Source of the DNA: a virus
Virus record (IMG/VR): IMGVR_UViG_3300046660_000488
Span: 514,293-578,292 of that record
Reading direction: 5' to 3' (one strand)
DNA: 64,000 nt
Within the stretch, counting starts at the first letter, position 1. Each line of letters opens with the position of its first letter. The translations under genes and the position numbers were made by a program. The notes under the pieces were generated by a model. The model was not told the DNA's origin, did not search any database, and saw only the letters and a program-made list of their open reading frames with translations. Below are positions 1-6,074 of this stretch, in pieces.

Positions 1-2
1 GC

Positions 3-845
3 AATGGCCAAAAGGCATCGACCGGCAATAACAACACTGGGTGGTACGGCGCTTTCGGCGTTGGTGTCCAATGGCGTGCGGCGGACGGGGGAGGCTACAG
101 CAACGTGACCTCCGGATCATTTGCTCCGTGCTACCCGAACTATGTCGTGTGGGCTTCGGACAACGTCCGTTTCCTTTGCTACGGCGGCCAAGGAGTTACG
201 CGGGGAGCAAGCGATTTGAACCCAGCACCGACGTATTATGGAAGTTTCTGGGGACAGCTTTCGGATGCTGGCGCCCTATTCTGCCAGACACCGACCGCGA
301 ACATCGCTTTCACAAAGGCGGAATGGTTCGGAAACGACGTCGTCATTTTCAACGGCACGGCGCCGAAGGCCGTGACCTATGGCTCGATCACGCCTCGAAA
401 TCTGACTATTCTCGGGGATACACCGACGATCCCAACCAGTGCGACGATCACCAAGCTATCTGAGACACGCTTCCTCGCCAGCTTCGTCAACTATCAGAAC
501 TACGCCATCGTCACCGATTTCACCTACGACGGCGTGGCCAACACACTGACCGGCCGCATCGTGACCAACACGCTGATGGGCAATACGGTCAACAACGGCA
601 ATACCCGCATTGTCGTGCCTCACATGCTAGATGACGACCGCTTGCAACTCTATTACTTCGACGGTGTCCGCCAATTCCAGCACCGGTACGTCAAGTCGGG
701 AACAGGCCCGTTCATCAAGTCGTTGAACGACTTCGCCTTCCCTCCTTTCTCGGCCGCCGCAACTTTTACATCGCACAGCAGTGGCAACGCGCTGCACGTA
801 TTCGGTTCGGGTGGTAACGTGGCACTATATAACACCTCGATTTAA
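3..845 (+). CDS. virion-type protein, C-terminal part (5' end outside window)
   Basis: The frame is open from the first bases of the window to a TAA stop, giving 280 residues of a longer protein. The sequence is rich in Gly, Asn, Thr and aromatic residues, with short alternating beta-type segments (for example the stretch around NGNTRIVVPHMLDDDR), as in phage tail or tail-fibre proteins. No enzymatic motif is visible. It is followed at once by a strong hairpin terminator, so it ends a transcription unit. Virion role is inferred from composition and position next to a late promoter; the specific component is unknown. Confidence 0.7.
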   Translation, partial: NGQKASTGNNNTGWYGAFGVGVQWRAADGGGYSNVTSGSFAPCYPNYVVWASDNVRFLCYGGQGVTRGASDLNPAPTYYGSFWGQLSDAGALFCQTPTANIAFTKAEWFGNDVVIFNGTAPKAVTYGSITPRNLTILGDTPTIPTSATITKLSETRFLASFVNYQNYAIVTDFTYDGVANTLTGRIVTNTLMGNTVNNGNTRIVVPHMLDDDRLQLYYFDGVRQFQHRYVKSGTGPFIKSLNDFAFPPFSAAATFTSHSSGNALHVFGSGGNVALYNTSI

Positions 846-850
846 TTCAA

Positions 851-893
851 GAATTTTGGTGAACGAAATAATTTCACCAAAATTCGCTTTTCT
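851..893 (+). terminator. rho-independent-type hairpin
   Basis: A perfect 12-bp inverted repeat (851-862 with 874-885, 11-base loop) is followed by a T-rich stretch. It lies six bases after the stop of the virion-type gene. Confidence 0.75.
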
Positions 894-899
894 TGTTGA

Positions 900-918
900 C
901 CGGAAAATTCGTTTCCGG
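900..918 (+). repeat. short hairpin CCGGAAA/TTTCCGG
   Basis: A 7-bp perfect inverted repeat with a 5-base loop, between the terminator and the next late promoter. It has no T-tract. Its role is unknown; it could stabilise the 3' end or insulate the promoter. Confidence 0.4.
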
Positions 919-920
919 CA

Positions 921-926
921 TAAATA
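921..926 (+). promoter_or_regulatory. late promoter TAAATA
   Basis: TAAATA preceded by CA, matching the T4 late core. The predicted start is near 932, giving a leader of about 74 bases before the small gene at 1006; this leader can form a GGTGC/GCACC hairpin. Confidence 0.6.
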
Positions 927-1005
927 GAAATATCAGGGGTGCACAACGCACCTCGGAAACCAATTCGCCCCTCGGGGCTTTCACCATCTAGGAGACTGAA
1001 TTTCA

Positions 1006-1146
1006 ATGTTCGCCGTGGCCACCCACATCCCAGCAAATTTCGTCGTCGGCGCCTTCGCCGTCGCGATGCCTGCTGTCGTGGCCCCGATGAATCAAATTCA
1101 GCCCACCGTCGCCGCCCAGTTTGGGCACGGAGGTTTGCACTCGTGA
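1006..1146 (+). CDS. small hydrophobic late protein, 46 aa
   Basis: ATG with a good ribosome site (GGAGA, 991-995) and a TGA stop. The product has a hydrophobic Ala/Val-rich middle (FVVGAFAVAMPAVVAPM, about residues 12-28), long enough for one membrane segment, and a Gln/His-rich tail. It sits alone between a late promoter at 921 and a terminator at 1186. A small membrane protein such as a holin or spanin-like factor is possible but not shown. Confidence 0.55.
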   Translation: MFAVATHIPANFVVGAFAVAMPAVVAPMNQIQPTVAAQFGHGGLHS

Positions 1147-1185
1147 TCAGAAGCTGAGAAATCAGCATCCAATCAGAGCGAAGCA

Positions 1186-1216
1186 AGCCTCCAAGGGAAA
1201 CCTCGGAGGCTTTTTC
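1186..1216 (+). terminator. terminator after small late gene
   Basis: GCCTCC (1187-1192) pairs with GGAGGC (1205-1210), followed by TTTTT. It separates the late unit from the tRNA array. Confidence 0.8.
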
Positions 1217-1247
1217 TTTGGCCTCTCTTCAACCTCCAACCGTCCCT

Positions 1248-1342
1248 CGATTGTTTCGTGGTTCATTAGCTCAGCGGTAGAGCAATCGCTTGATAAGCGA
1301 TAGGTCGCTGGTTCGAATCCAGCATGAACTACCAAACAGTCG
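1248..1342 (+). repeat. inverted repeat flanking tRNA-Ile(GAT) 1
   Basis: Arms 1248-1256 and 1334-1342 pair over 9 positions (one G-U) just outside the tRNA acceptor stem. Four other tRNAs of this array carry clearer versions. Confidence 0.5.
1260..1334 (+). tRNA. tRNA-Ile(GAT)
   Basis: Full cloverleaf: acceptor GGTTCAT with ATGAACT, D-arm GCTC/GAGC, anticodon loop TTGATAA, T-arm with GTTCGAATC, discriminator A and encoded CCA. First gene of the array. Confidence 0.93.
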
Positions 1343-1356
1343 AGAGACAACCCCGA

Positions 1357-1447
1357 GTACTTTGTTCTTCTATAGCTCAGCCCGGTAGAGCAATCGCTTG
1401 ATAAGCGATAGGCCGTAGGTTCAAATCCTACTGGAAGAACAAAGTAC
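1357..1447 (+). repeat. inverted repeat extending the acceptor stem of tRNA-Ile 2
   Basis: GTACTTTGT (1357-1365) pairs perfectly with ACAAAGTAC (1439-1447), continuing the tRNA acceptor stem for 9 more base pairs. In the transcript this would form one long helix capped by the tRNA. It could be a processing signal. Confidence 0.75.
1366..1439 (+). tRNA. tRNA-Ile(GAT), second copy
   Basis: Acceptor TCTTCTA/TGGAAGA, D-arm, anticodon arm identical to the first Ile tRNA (ATCGC-TTGATAA-GCGAT) and a T-arm with GTTCAAATC. The CCA end is not encoded (CAA follows), unlike most tRNAs here, so it depends on host CCA addition. Confidence 0.85.
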
Positions 1448-1457
1448 TTGGGTCCAC

Positions 1458-1532
1458 GGGCCTGTAGTTCAACGGGAGAACGTCTGCATTACAAGCAGAA
1501 TGTCGGGGGTTCAACTCCCTCCGGGCCTACCA
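1458..1532 (+). tRNA. tRNA-Val(TAC)
   Basis: Acceptor GGGCCTG/CGGGCCT (with wobble pairs), anticodon loop ATTACAA in a TCTGC/GCAGA stem, T-arm with GTTCAACTC, discriminator A and encoded CCA. Confidence 0.9.
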
Positions 1533-1692
1533 AAATACTGCTTGACAACGGTTCAACCGAACTTTAGGCAAGCAACCGCGCTCTTCGGGAAGCTCTCTTT
1601 GCTTACCGGACGGATTCCAAAACCTACCATAGGTGCGGAGTCGTGTAAAGGGGCCGGGGTCTTTGACATCGTTGATTTGCGTAACGAATTGG

Positions 1693-1715
1693 TCGGGCTT
1701 TACCAGAGCCCGGCC
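1693..1715 (+). repeat. 8-bp hairpin in tRNA spacer
   Basis: GTCGGGCT and AGCCCGGC pair (one G-U) around TTACCAG in the 205-base spacer 1533-1737. No T-tract follows. I see no gene or tRNA in the rest of this spacer. Confidence 0.4.
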
Positions 1716-1721
1716 GACTTC

Positions 1722-1824
1722 GGGGACGTGTGTTTGATGAGGGATAGTTCAGCGGTAGAACGCCTGTCTCTGGAACAGGATGTCGTAGGTTCGATCCCTA
1801 CTCCCTCATCAAACACACGTCCCC
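1722..1824 (+). repeat. 16-bp inverted repeat around tRNA-Gln(CTG)
   Basis: Arms 1722-1737 and 1809-1824 are perfect reverse complements. Together with the acceptor stem they make a 23-bp helix under the tRNA, the longest example in the array. Confidence 0.85.
1738..1809 (+). tRNA. tRNA-Gln(CTG)
   Basis: Acceptor TGAGGGA/TCCCTCA, anticodon loop CTCTGGA in a CCTGT/ACAGG stem, T-arm with GTTCGATCC, discriminator T. No CCA is encoded. Embedded in a long perfect inverted repeat. Confidence 0.88.
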
Positions 1825-1830
1825 ATAGGT

Positions 1831-1906
1831 TCGGGGGTAGTTCAGTTGGTAGAACGGCAGTTTTTGGTACTGCATGTCGAAGGTTCGAGTCCTTCTCCCC
1901 GATCCA
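1831..1906 (+). tRNA. tRNA-Gln(TTG)
   Basis: Acceptor TCGGGGG/TCCCCGA, anticodon loop TTTTGGT in a GCAGT/ACTGC stem, T-arm with GTTCGAGTC, discriminator T and encoded CCA. Confidence 0.9.
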
Positions 1907-1928
1907 AACACTCAGTATTCATCCTTGT

Positions 1929-2014
1929 TGGGGAATGGTGTAATGGTAACATCCCGGCCTTTGACTCCGGAGACCGAGAAGGATTTGTAGGTTCGAGCCC
2001 TACTTCCCCAGCCA
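1929..2014 (+). tRNA. tRNA-Gln(TTG)-like with long variable arm
   Basis: Acceptor TGGGGAA/TTCCCCA with discriminator G and CCA resembles bacterial tRNA-Gln. The anticodon loop CTTTGAC reads TTG with A37, in a CCGG/CCGG stem with a C-T mismatch next to the loop. The region between anticodon stem and T-arm is about 16 bases, class-II length and odd for Gln. If the loop were shifted it could be read as Ser(TGA). The amino-acid identity is therefore uncertain. Confidence 0.65.
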
Positions 2015-2030
2015 GCATGAATATTGAAGA

Positions 2031-2129
2031 CAATGTACTTTGACGCGGAGTGGAGCAGTCAGGTAGCTCGTTTGGCTCATAACCAAAAGGTCGCGGGATC
2101 GAAGCCCGCCTCCGCATCCAAGTACATTG
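2031..2129 (+). repeat. 10-bp inverted repeat around initiator-like tRNA
   Basis: CAATGTACTT (2031-2040) pairs perfectly with AAGTACATTG (2120-2129), flanking the Met tRNA. Confidence 0.75.
2044..2120 (+). tRNA. initiator-like tRNA-Met(CAT)
   Basis: The acceptor CGCGGAG/CTCCGCA has the unpaired C1-A72 that marks bacterial initiator tRNA, and the D-arm GAGC...GGTAGCTC is also fMet-like. The anticodon is CAT. The anticodon stem is TTTGG/CCAAA, so only two of the three G-C pairs typical of initiators are present. CCA is encoded. Likely initiator; the weakened GC run is unusual. Confidence 0.85.
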
Positions 2130-2149
2130 AGGCCGCGTAACAAGAGAGT

Positions 2150-2340
2150 GAAGCAGTGATGCCCCGTCATCTGTACCTGACGGGGAGGCCAGAAACAGAC
2201 CGTGCATACGCCCCACGGTCTCTAAATATGGAACACGGACCCACTGGGGCCGTGCGGGAGCCAGCACGACCCGCCGTGGTCTAAGTCCGTAAGGGGCAGA
2301 AAGCGGCACACCCGGTACTGGCGGGTAACCTATTTGGTCG
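2150..2340 (+). ncRNA. candidate structured RNA between Met tRNAs
   Basis: This 190-base stretch carries consecutive hairpins: CCCCGTCA/TGACGGGG (about 2162-2187), GACCGTG/CACGGTC (about 2200-2221), an outer CGGAC/GTCCG pair (about 2235-2289) with GTGC/GCAC inside, and ACCCG/CGGGT (about 2310-2327). No tRNA or credible reading frame was found. It may be a small structured RNA or decayed tRNA sequence. Confidence 0.3.
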
Positions 2341-2359
2341 AATGACCATCACCTTTTTT

Positions 2360-2360
<1 letters not shown>
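2335..2360 (+). terminator. weak hairpin with T-tract inside the tRNA array
   Basis: TGGTC/GACCA (5 bp, GAAT loop) is followed by CACC and seven T. The last T is the first base of the next tRNA, so it may be attenuator-like rather than a true end. Confidence 0.35.
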
Positions 2361-2437
<77 letters not shown>

Positions 2438-2440
2438 ATT

Positions 2441-2543
2441 GTCCATGTGCTTCGTCTAGGCGTAGCGCAGTCTGGTAGCGCGCCTGCTTTGGGAGCAGGA
2501 TGTCGCAGGTTCGAATCCTGCCGCCTAGACCAAGCACATGGAC
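2441..2543 (+). repeat. 12-bp inverted repeat around tRNA-Pro(TGG)
   Basis: GTCCATGTGCTT (2441-2452) pairs perfectly with AAGCACATGGAC (2532-2543), flanking the tRNA. Confidence 0.8.
2456..2532 (+). tRNA. tRNA-Pro(TGG)
   Basis: Acceptor CTAGGCG/CGCCTAG, D-arm GCGC...GCGC typical of Pro, anticodon loop TTTGGGA in a CCTGC/GCAGG stem, T-arm with GTTCGAATC, A plus CCA. Confidence 0.92.
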
Positions 2544-2639
2544 TTTCACCTACGGCAGTCGGTGAGGATGTAACAGGTTCGATCCCTGACCACAGGCTCT
2601 TGCGAGCGTGTGAGTAAGCCCATCCAAACCGACTACTGA

Positions 2640-2727
2640 TCCTCACGACCCAGCTTGGTGACGGGCGCCGACTGTTAATCGGATGACATGGAAATGTGGC
2701 AAGGTTCGAAACCTTGGTGAGGAACCA
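2640..2727 (+). tRNA. class-II-like tRNA with apparent GTT anticodon
   Basis: Acceptor TCCTCAC/GTGAGGA, D-stem CCC/GGG, anticodon loop CTGTTAA in a CCGA/TCGG stem, long variable arm containing CAT-GGAA-ATG, T-arm CAAGG-TTCGAAA-CCTTG, A plus CCA. The GTT anticodon (Asn) does not fit the class II shape normally used by Leu, Ser and Tyr. The spacer just upstream also pairs with parts of it, so folding is ambiguous. Confidence 0.6.
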
Positions 2728-2760
2728 TTTCGCAGTTGACTTGCATTTAAGTGCTTGTCA

Positions 2761-2766
2761 TAAATA
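2761..2766 (+). promoter_or_regulatory. TAAATA upstream of tRNA-Asn
   Basis: TAAATA preceded by CA, 32 bases before tRNA-Asn. It could start a late transcript through the second half of the tRNA array. Confidence 0.4.
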
Positions 2767-2797
2767 AGGAACACGAAGGTGCTTCGGCACACTTTGT

Positions 2798-2873
2798 TCT
2801 CTCGTAGCTCAGTTGGTAGAGCGTCTGACTGTTAATCAGAATGTCGTAGGTTCGAGTCCTACCGGGGGAGCCA
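2798..2873 (+). tRNA. tRNA-Asn(GTT)
   Basis: Acceptor TCTCTCG/CGGGGGA (two G-U pairs), anticodon loop CTGTTAA in a TCTGA/TCAGA stem, T-arm with GTTCGAGTC, discriminator G and CCA. Confidence 0.92.
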
Positions 2874-3011
2874 TTTCTACTACGGTGAGCAAGTAACCGC
2901 CTAACGTCCTTTGGACGAAGGTGCTCCAGCACAAGACGCTGGGCTGACAAAGCACTTGCACAATTCTCTTATCCTGCTTTTCGGTGTTTCGCCAATTTTC
3001 GGGATAACGAT

Positions 3012-3087
<76 letters not shown>

Positions 3088-3151
3088 ATTTTCTAATCTC
3101 GCGCAGGGCGCCGTGATGAACGGATAAGTCCGCTGCACGCCTTTCTTGGAT

Positions 3152-3257
3152 GGGCTGGACGCCTCCTGACATCGACGTCAGGGTAGAGGTACGGAACCTC
3201 GGGCTACGGCGACAGGGTTCGCGACCCTACGCGGTTCGATCCCGCGCCGGTCCACCA
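3152..3257 (+). pseudogene. tRNA-like element with enlarged D-arm and variable region
   Basis: The ends are tRNA-like: acceptor GGGCTGG/CCGGTCC, T-arm CGCGG-TTCGATC-CCGCG, A plus CCA. A D-stem CCTC/GAGG encloses an extra CTGAC/GTCAG hairpin, and an AGGG-TTCGCGA-CCCT hairpin could be an anticodon arm reading CGC. The 106-base length and about 30 extra bases do not fit a normal tRNA. Degenerate or interrupted tRNA, or a novel tRNA-like RNA. Confidence 0.45.
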
Positions 3258-3266
3258 AGCAGTTTT

Positions 3267-3342
3267 GGGGCATTAGCTCATCTGGTAGAGCGCGACAATC
3301 GCAATGTCGAGGTGAGCGGTTCAAGTCCGCTATGCTCCACCA
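3267..3342 (+). tRNA. tRNA-Ala(CGC)
   Basis: Acceptor GGGGCAT/ATGCTCC, anticodon loop ATCGCAA in a CGACA/TGTCG stem, T-arm with GTTCAAGTC, A plus CCA. Its last bases abut the 3' end of the minus-strand gene at 3344. Confidence 0.92.
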
Positions 3343-3343
3343 A

Positions 3344-3646
3344 TCACCGGCCGTTCAGGAATTTCTCCGAGCAGATGTAATCGCAGACGGAGAACACCAC
3401 GGCTTCCGCACCAGACTCGAAGGCGTCGCTGCTGTGATCGCCGGACCACTGGGGCTTCGCGAAACTGCACGACACGCCGTCCTCGTGGACGCCGACGTCG
3501 ATGATGTGGCCTTCGCCTTCGAACTTGGTCAGCGTCTCTTTCGCCCACACCACCGCTTCATAGAGGTCTTCGGTGATCTCGGATGGGACATTCGCATACA
3601 TGGCGAAAATCTGGTCCTTGAGCGCTTGGGGATAGTGGGCGGTCAT
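3344..3646 (-). CDS. hypothetical protein, 100 aa
   Basis: Starts at an ATG 12 bases downstream (minus strand) of the palindrome TTTGGTTTACCAAA (3659-3672) and stops beside tRNA-Ala(CGC). The product is acidic, with a helical N-terminal part and a Cys/Phe-rich C-terminal half (FSVCDYICSEKF). No family recognised. It is a small cargo gene inserted into the tRNA array on the opposite strand. Confidence 0.7.
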   Translation of the reverse strand: MTAHYPQALKDQIFAMYANVPSEITEDLYEAVVWAKETLTKFEGEGHIIDVGVHEDGVSCSFAKPQWSGDHSSDAFESGAEAVVFSVCDYICSEKFLNGR

Positions 3647-3660
3647 GACGATCTCGGGTT

Positions 3661-3670
3661 TGGTTTACCA
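3661..3670. promoter_or_regulatory. palindromic control site TGGTTTACCA
   Basis: Core of a 14-base palindrome (3659-3672), upstream of the minus-strand gene at 3646. One of 14 related intergenic sites. Confidence 0.55.
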
Positions 3671-3709
3671 AATCCTACACACAACACCCGGCGGGTTCAA
3701 CCCCGCTAC

Positions 3710-3785
3710 GGGGCATTAGCTCATCTGGTAGAGCGCCTGTTTTGCAAGCAGGAGGTGTGGGGTTCGAGTCCCCAATGCTCCACCA
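3710..3785 (+). tRNA. tRNA-Ala(TGC)
   Basis: Acceptor GGGGCAT/ATGCTCC, anticodon loop TTTGCAA in a CCTGT/GCAGG stem, T-arm with GTTCGAGTC, A plus CCA. A stray T-arm-like segment (GCGGG-TTCAACC-CCGCT, about 3691-3707) lies just upstream. Confidence 0.92.
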
Positions 3786-3791
3786 AACAAT

Positions 3792-3866
3792 GCGTCTGTA
3801 GCTCAGTGGGAGAGCGCTTCCGTGACATGGAAGAGGCCGACAGTTCAATCCTGTCCAGATGCACCA
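3792..3866 (+). tRNA. tRNA-Val(GAC)
   Basis: Acceptor GCGTCTG/CAGATGC, anticodon loop GTGACAT in a CTTCC/GGAAG stem, T-arm with GTTCAATCC, A plus CCA. Confidence 0.9.
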
Positions 3867-3940
3867 TTTCACTACCCAACCCCGGAGGATAACCAAATGA
3901 CCCCGCTAAACGCAGGAAAGTAAGCAAGAAATTCCGAAAG

Positions 3941-4219
3941 ATGATCGACGTGTACGGGATATTCACCCGAGACATTGAAGAGCATCTTGACTTCAGTGAC
4001 GACATGCTCTTGGAAATGTACCAAGCAGAGTCAGTCGGTGGAGACTGTCATCATCGGAATGGCTTCTACCATGGAAAGAAATTCATGGATGTGAGCGTCA
4101 AGATGTGGCGCGAGGACATGTCGAAAGGCACGTTGTTCCTCTGCGAACTCTACGACGATCCTCTCCTGCCCAACTGGTGGTTGGACAAAATCTTCGGTCG
4201 GTCTGGTCCTCCAGACTGA
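3941..4219 (+). CDS. hypothetical protein, 92 aa
   Basis: ATG start after a purine-rich stretch (CGAAAG), stop TGA eight bases before tRNA-Phe. The product is acidic with many aromatic and Asp/Glu residues. No family recognised. It lies between tRNA-Val(GAC) and tRNA-Phe(GAA), in the same direction as the tRNAs. Confidence 0.65.
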   Translation: MIDVYGIFTRDIEEHLDFSDDMLLEMYQAESVGGDCHHRNGFYHGKKFMDVSVKMWREDMSKGTLFLCELYDDPLLPNWWLDKIFGRSGPPD

Positions 4220-4226
4220 CCAACAT

Positions 4227-4303
4227 GTAGCCGTAGCTCAGTCTGGTAGAGCGCCTGCCTGAAAAGCAGGGCGTCGGTGGTTCAAATCCACCCGGTTGCA
4301 CCA
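4227..4303 (+). tRNA. tRNA-Phe(GAA), first
   Basis: Acceptor GTAGCCG/CGGTTGC, anticodon loop CTGAAAA in a CCTGC/GCAGG stem, T-arm with GTTCAAATC, A plus CCA. A second Phe tRNA and a PheRS-like gene lie downstream. Confidence 0.92.
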
Positions 4304-4304
4304 T

Positions 4305-4871
4305 TTACTCCTTCTGGAGTTTCTTTTCTCGCCAGAGGCGGCTGTTGGGGCCATCGCCATTCCACCCGTCAAACAGCCCTTCATCCTGTGCGGCTCGCAT
4401 CATCGGAGCAACACGAATCCACGCTTGGTACGGCATAGTTCCTCGGGTGTGGTTGCATCGAACACACGAGGTGTTGACGTTGTTCTGCAAGTGGCCAAGG
4501 CTATTGTCGATCCGGTCCAGCGTAATGCGGACCTCTGGTGGTTCAACACCGCAATAAAAGCACGGCTTGGCCACGCATTCGGCCACGAATTCGAGCGTGA
4601 GGTCGCAGTCGCGGTTCTTTCGCTTGTCGGTATAGCGGCAGTCTTGCAGCACGTTGCGGGCTACGGTCATGTGATCGTTCTCTCTCCGAGCTTTGCGACG
4701 AACCGCATGGCGACGCTCTTCGGCTTGTTGGAACCCTTCCGGGTTGCTGATGAACTGTTCGCGGCGGCAGGGGCCGCATTTCTTTCGGCGCCGACCGGCG
4801 CTCATGTGGAACGCGCTCTCGGGGCGATCCTCTCCGCAATATTTGCACAACATAGTGCCATTAAGGCACAT
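4305..4871 (-). CDS. HNH endonuclease, probable homing type
   Basis: 188 aa from the ATG at 4871. Residues about 8-30 hold two CxxC pairs (CKYC, CGPC), as in many phage HNH enzymes; a long basic linker follows (RRKARREND). The C-terminal half has the HNH/zinc core: CFYCG, then LDRIDNSLGHLQNNVN and CVRCNHTRG. HNH proteins of this type cut DNA and often spread as homing endonucleases. It is inserted antisense between tRNA-Phe and tRNA-Pro(GGG). The palindrome TGGTTAACCA lies 23 bases upstream of the start. An alternative ATG is at 4853. Confidence 0.88.
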   Translation of the reverse strand: MCLNGTMLCKYCGEDRPESAFHMSAGRRRKKCGPCRREQFISNPEGFQQAEERRHAVRRKARRENDHMTVARNVLQDCRYTDKRKNRDCDLTLEFVAECVAKPCFYCGVEPPEVRITLDRIDNSLGHLQNNVNTSCVRCNHTRGTMPYQAWIRVAPMMRAAQDEGLFDGWNGDGPNSRLWREKKLQKE

Positions 4872-4893
4872 CTGGTTTTCCAAATTCAATATT

Positions 4894-4903
4894 TGGTTAA
4901 CCA
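4894..4903. promoter_or_regulatory. palindromic control site TGGTTAACCA
   Basis: 10-base palindrome upstream of the HNH gene, just before tRNA-Pro(GGG) on the other strand. Confidence 0.5.
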
Positions 4904-4907
4904 CTTT

Positions 4908-4984
4908 CAGGGCGTAGCGCAGCATGGTAGCGCACTTGGTCGGGAACCAAGGGGTCGCAGGTTCAAATCCTGCCGTTCTGACCA
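4908..4984 (+). tRNA. tRNA-Pro(GGG)
   Basis: Acceptor CAGGGCG/CGTTCTG, D-arm GCGC type, anticodon loop TCGGGAA in a CTTGG/CCAAG stem, T-arm with GTTCAAATC, A plus CCA. Confidence 0.9.
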
Positions 4985-5003
4985 TTTCGCCTACGGGCAT
5001 TAT

Positions 5004-5080
5004 CTATGTGTAGCTCAGTCTGGTAGAGCGCTGCTTTCGGGAAGCAGAGGCCGCAGGTTCAAATCCTGCCACGTAGACCA
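5004..5080 (+). tRNA. tRNA-Pro(CGG), first
   Basis: Acceptor CTATGTG/CACGTAG, anticodon loop TTCGGGA (G37, normal for Pro) in a CTGCT/AGCAG stem, T-arm with GTTCAAATC, A plus CCA. Confidence 0.9.
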
Positions 5081-5103
5081 AAACACCGGCCACGAGCCAT
5101 CAT

Positions 5104-5180
5104 CTGAGTGTAACGCAGTCTGGTAGCGTGCCTGTTTCGGTAACAGGAGGTCGCGGGTTCAAATCCTGCCACTCAGACCA
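5104..5180 (+). tRNA. tRNA-Pro(CGG)-like with T37
   Basis: Acceptor CTGAGTG/CACTCAG, D-arm AACGC, anticodon loop TTCGGTA in a CCTGT/ACAGG stem, T-arm with GTTCAAATC, A plus CCA. The loop reads CGG but position 37 is T, not the G (m1G37) that Pro tRNAs normally need to hold the reading frame. Identity is likely but function may be altered. Confidence 0.75.
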
Positions 5181-5299
5181 ATTTCCTCGAACGAGGATAC
5201 GACTTTGGGAAGCTGACCGTTCCAGTGAGTTCGGCAGGGATGACCACCCGGCAGCTAGGCCTCGTCAGCCCGGCATGTCAGGCTAACCCAATTGACCAC

Positions 5300-5376
5300 G
5301 GTGCTGTAGCTCAGTCTGGTAGAGCAGCGGGCTCATAACTCGCTTGTCGCAGGTTCAAATCCTGCCAGCACCACCA
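5300..5376 (+). tRNA. tRNA-Met(CAT), third
   Basis: Acceptor GGTGCTG/CAGCACC, elongator-type D-arm GCTC/GAGC, anticodon loop CTCATAA in a GCGGG/CTCGC stem, T-arm with GTTCAAATC, A plus CCA. Elongator Met or Ile2 (modified CAT); these cannot be told apart here. The spacer 5181-5299 shows no gene. Confidence 0.88.
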
Positions 5377-5382
5377 ACCTTC

Positions 5383-5457
5383 GGGTGATTAGCTCAGTGG
5401 TAGAGCGCTGCTTTCACACGGCAGAGGTCACTGGTTCAAGCCCAGTATCACCCACCA
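5383..5457 (+). tRNA. tRNA-Val(CAC)
   Basis: Acceptor GGGTGAT/ATCACCC, anticodon loop TTCACAC in a CTGCT/GGCAG stem, T-arm with GTTCAAGCC, A plus CCA. With Val(TAC) and Val(GAC), all Val codons can be read. Confidence 0.9.
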
Positions 5458-5480
5458 AGAAAAAGGGGCCGAAGCCCCCT
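5458..5480 (-). terminator. terminator of the minus-strand gene at 5486
   Basis: On the minus strand GGGGC-TTC-GCCCC is followed by TTTTTC. It also marks the boundary with tRNA-Val(CAC). Confidence 0.75.
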
Positions 5481-5485
5481 GATCC

Positions 5486-5728
5486 TTACTCTTCGACGTA
5501 CTGGATTTCTCGCCAAAAATCTCCGGTCGGCGTCACGGTAAAACCACCGGTGTTGGAGACGATCCTGACGTAATGTTCTGCCAGTTCGAGCACGGCCGTT
5601 TCGAGATAGCGGCCGTCGTCTTCGGTGGTGGACGTCAGAACGACCGTGCCGGTCGTGTTGAGCGGATCGAGCGCACCGGCGCGAACGGTGTCGAGCAACG
5701 CTTCGAAGTATACGTCGTAAGTAGCCAT
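5486..5728 (-). CDS. hypothetical protein, 80 aa
   Basis: The ATG at 5728 is preceded by an AAGGA ribosome site. The product is acidic with beta-type segments (TVVLTSTTEDD, IVSNTGGFTVT). No family recognised. It is a single-gene unit closed by its own terminator, inserted antisense between tRNA-Val(CAC) and tRNA-Thr. Confidence 0.72.
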   Translation of the reverse strand: MATYDVYFEALLDTVRAGALDPLNTTGTVVLTSTTEDDGRYLETAVLELAEHYVRIVSNTGGFTVTPTGDFWREIQYVEE

Positions 5729-5803
5729 GAAATGTGTCCTTGAAATGGGTTTAGTATCCAGCCACAAGGATAGCACTGGCCGCTTATTATAAGCAAAATA
5801 TAC

Positions 5804-5879
5804 GCCGCCTTAGCTCAGTTGGTAGAGCGCGTCCTTGGTAAGGACGAGGCCACGGGTTCAAGTCCCGTAGGTGGCTCCA
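5804..5879 (+). tRNA. tRNA-Thr(GGT)
   Basis: Acceptor GCCGCCT/AGGTGGC, anticodon loop TTGGTAA in a CGTCC/GGACG stem, T-arm with GTTCAAGTC, discriminator T and CCA. Confidence 0.92.
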
Positions 5880-5893
5880 TTTTCCCTCCTGAT

Positions 5894-5968
5894 GCCGGGG
5901 TAGCTCAGGGGTAGAGCAGCGGGCTGAAAATCCGCGTGTCGGAGGTTCGAATCCTCTCCCCGGCACCA
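5894..5968 (+). tRNA. tRNA-Phe(GAA), second
   Basis: Acceptor GCCGGGG/CCCCGGC, anticodon loop CTGAAAA in a GCGGG/TCCGC stem, T-arm with GTTCGAATC, A plus CCA. It differs from the first Phe tRNA in acceptor and D-arm, so it is not a recent duplicate. Confidence 0.92.
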
Positions 5969-5969
5969 T

Positions 5970-6044
5970 GGTCGCGTAGCTCAGCGGGAGAGCGTCCCCT
6001 TGACGTGGGGAAGGTCGCAGGTTCAATCCCTGCCGCGACTACCA
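5970..6044 (+). tRNA. tRNA-Val(GAC), second
   Basis: Acceptor GGTCGCG/CGCGACT, anticodon loop TTGACGT in a TCCCC/GGGGA stem, T-arm with GTTCAATCC, A plus CCA. It starts one base after tRNA-Phe and is the last tRNA before the PheRS-like gene. Confidence 0.88.
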
Positions 6045-6074
6045 TTTTTCTCAACCAGAAAGGAACCGACTCCC

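Noticed and set aside
2223-2228. TAAATA in the tRNA spacer
   Set aside because: No gene follows and it lies inside a hairpin-rich stretch; probably chance.
4296-5126. A 276-codon plus-strand frame across the HNH gene and two tRNAs
   Set aside because: It is the antisense shadow of the HNH gene and runs through tRNA-Pro genes; no ribosome site.
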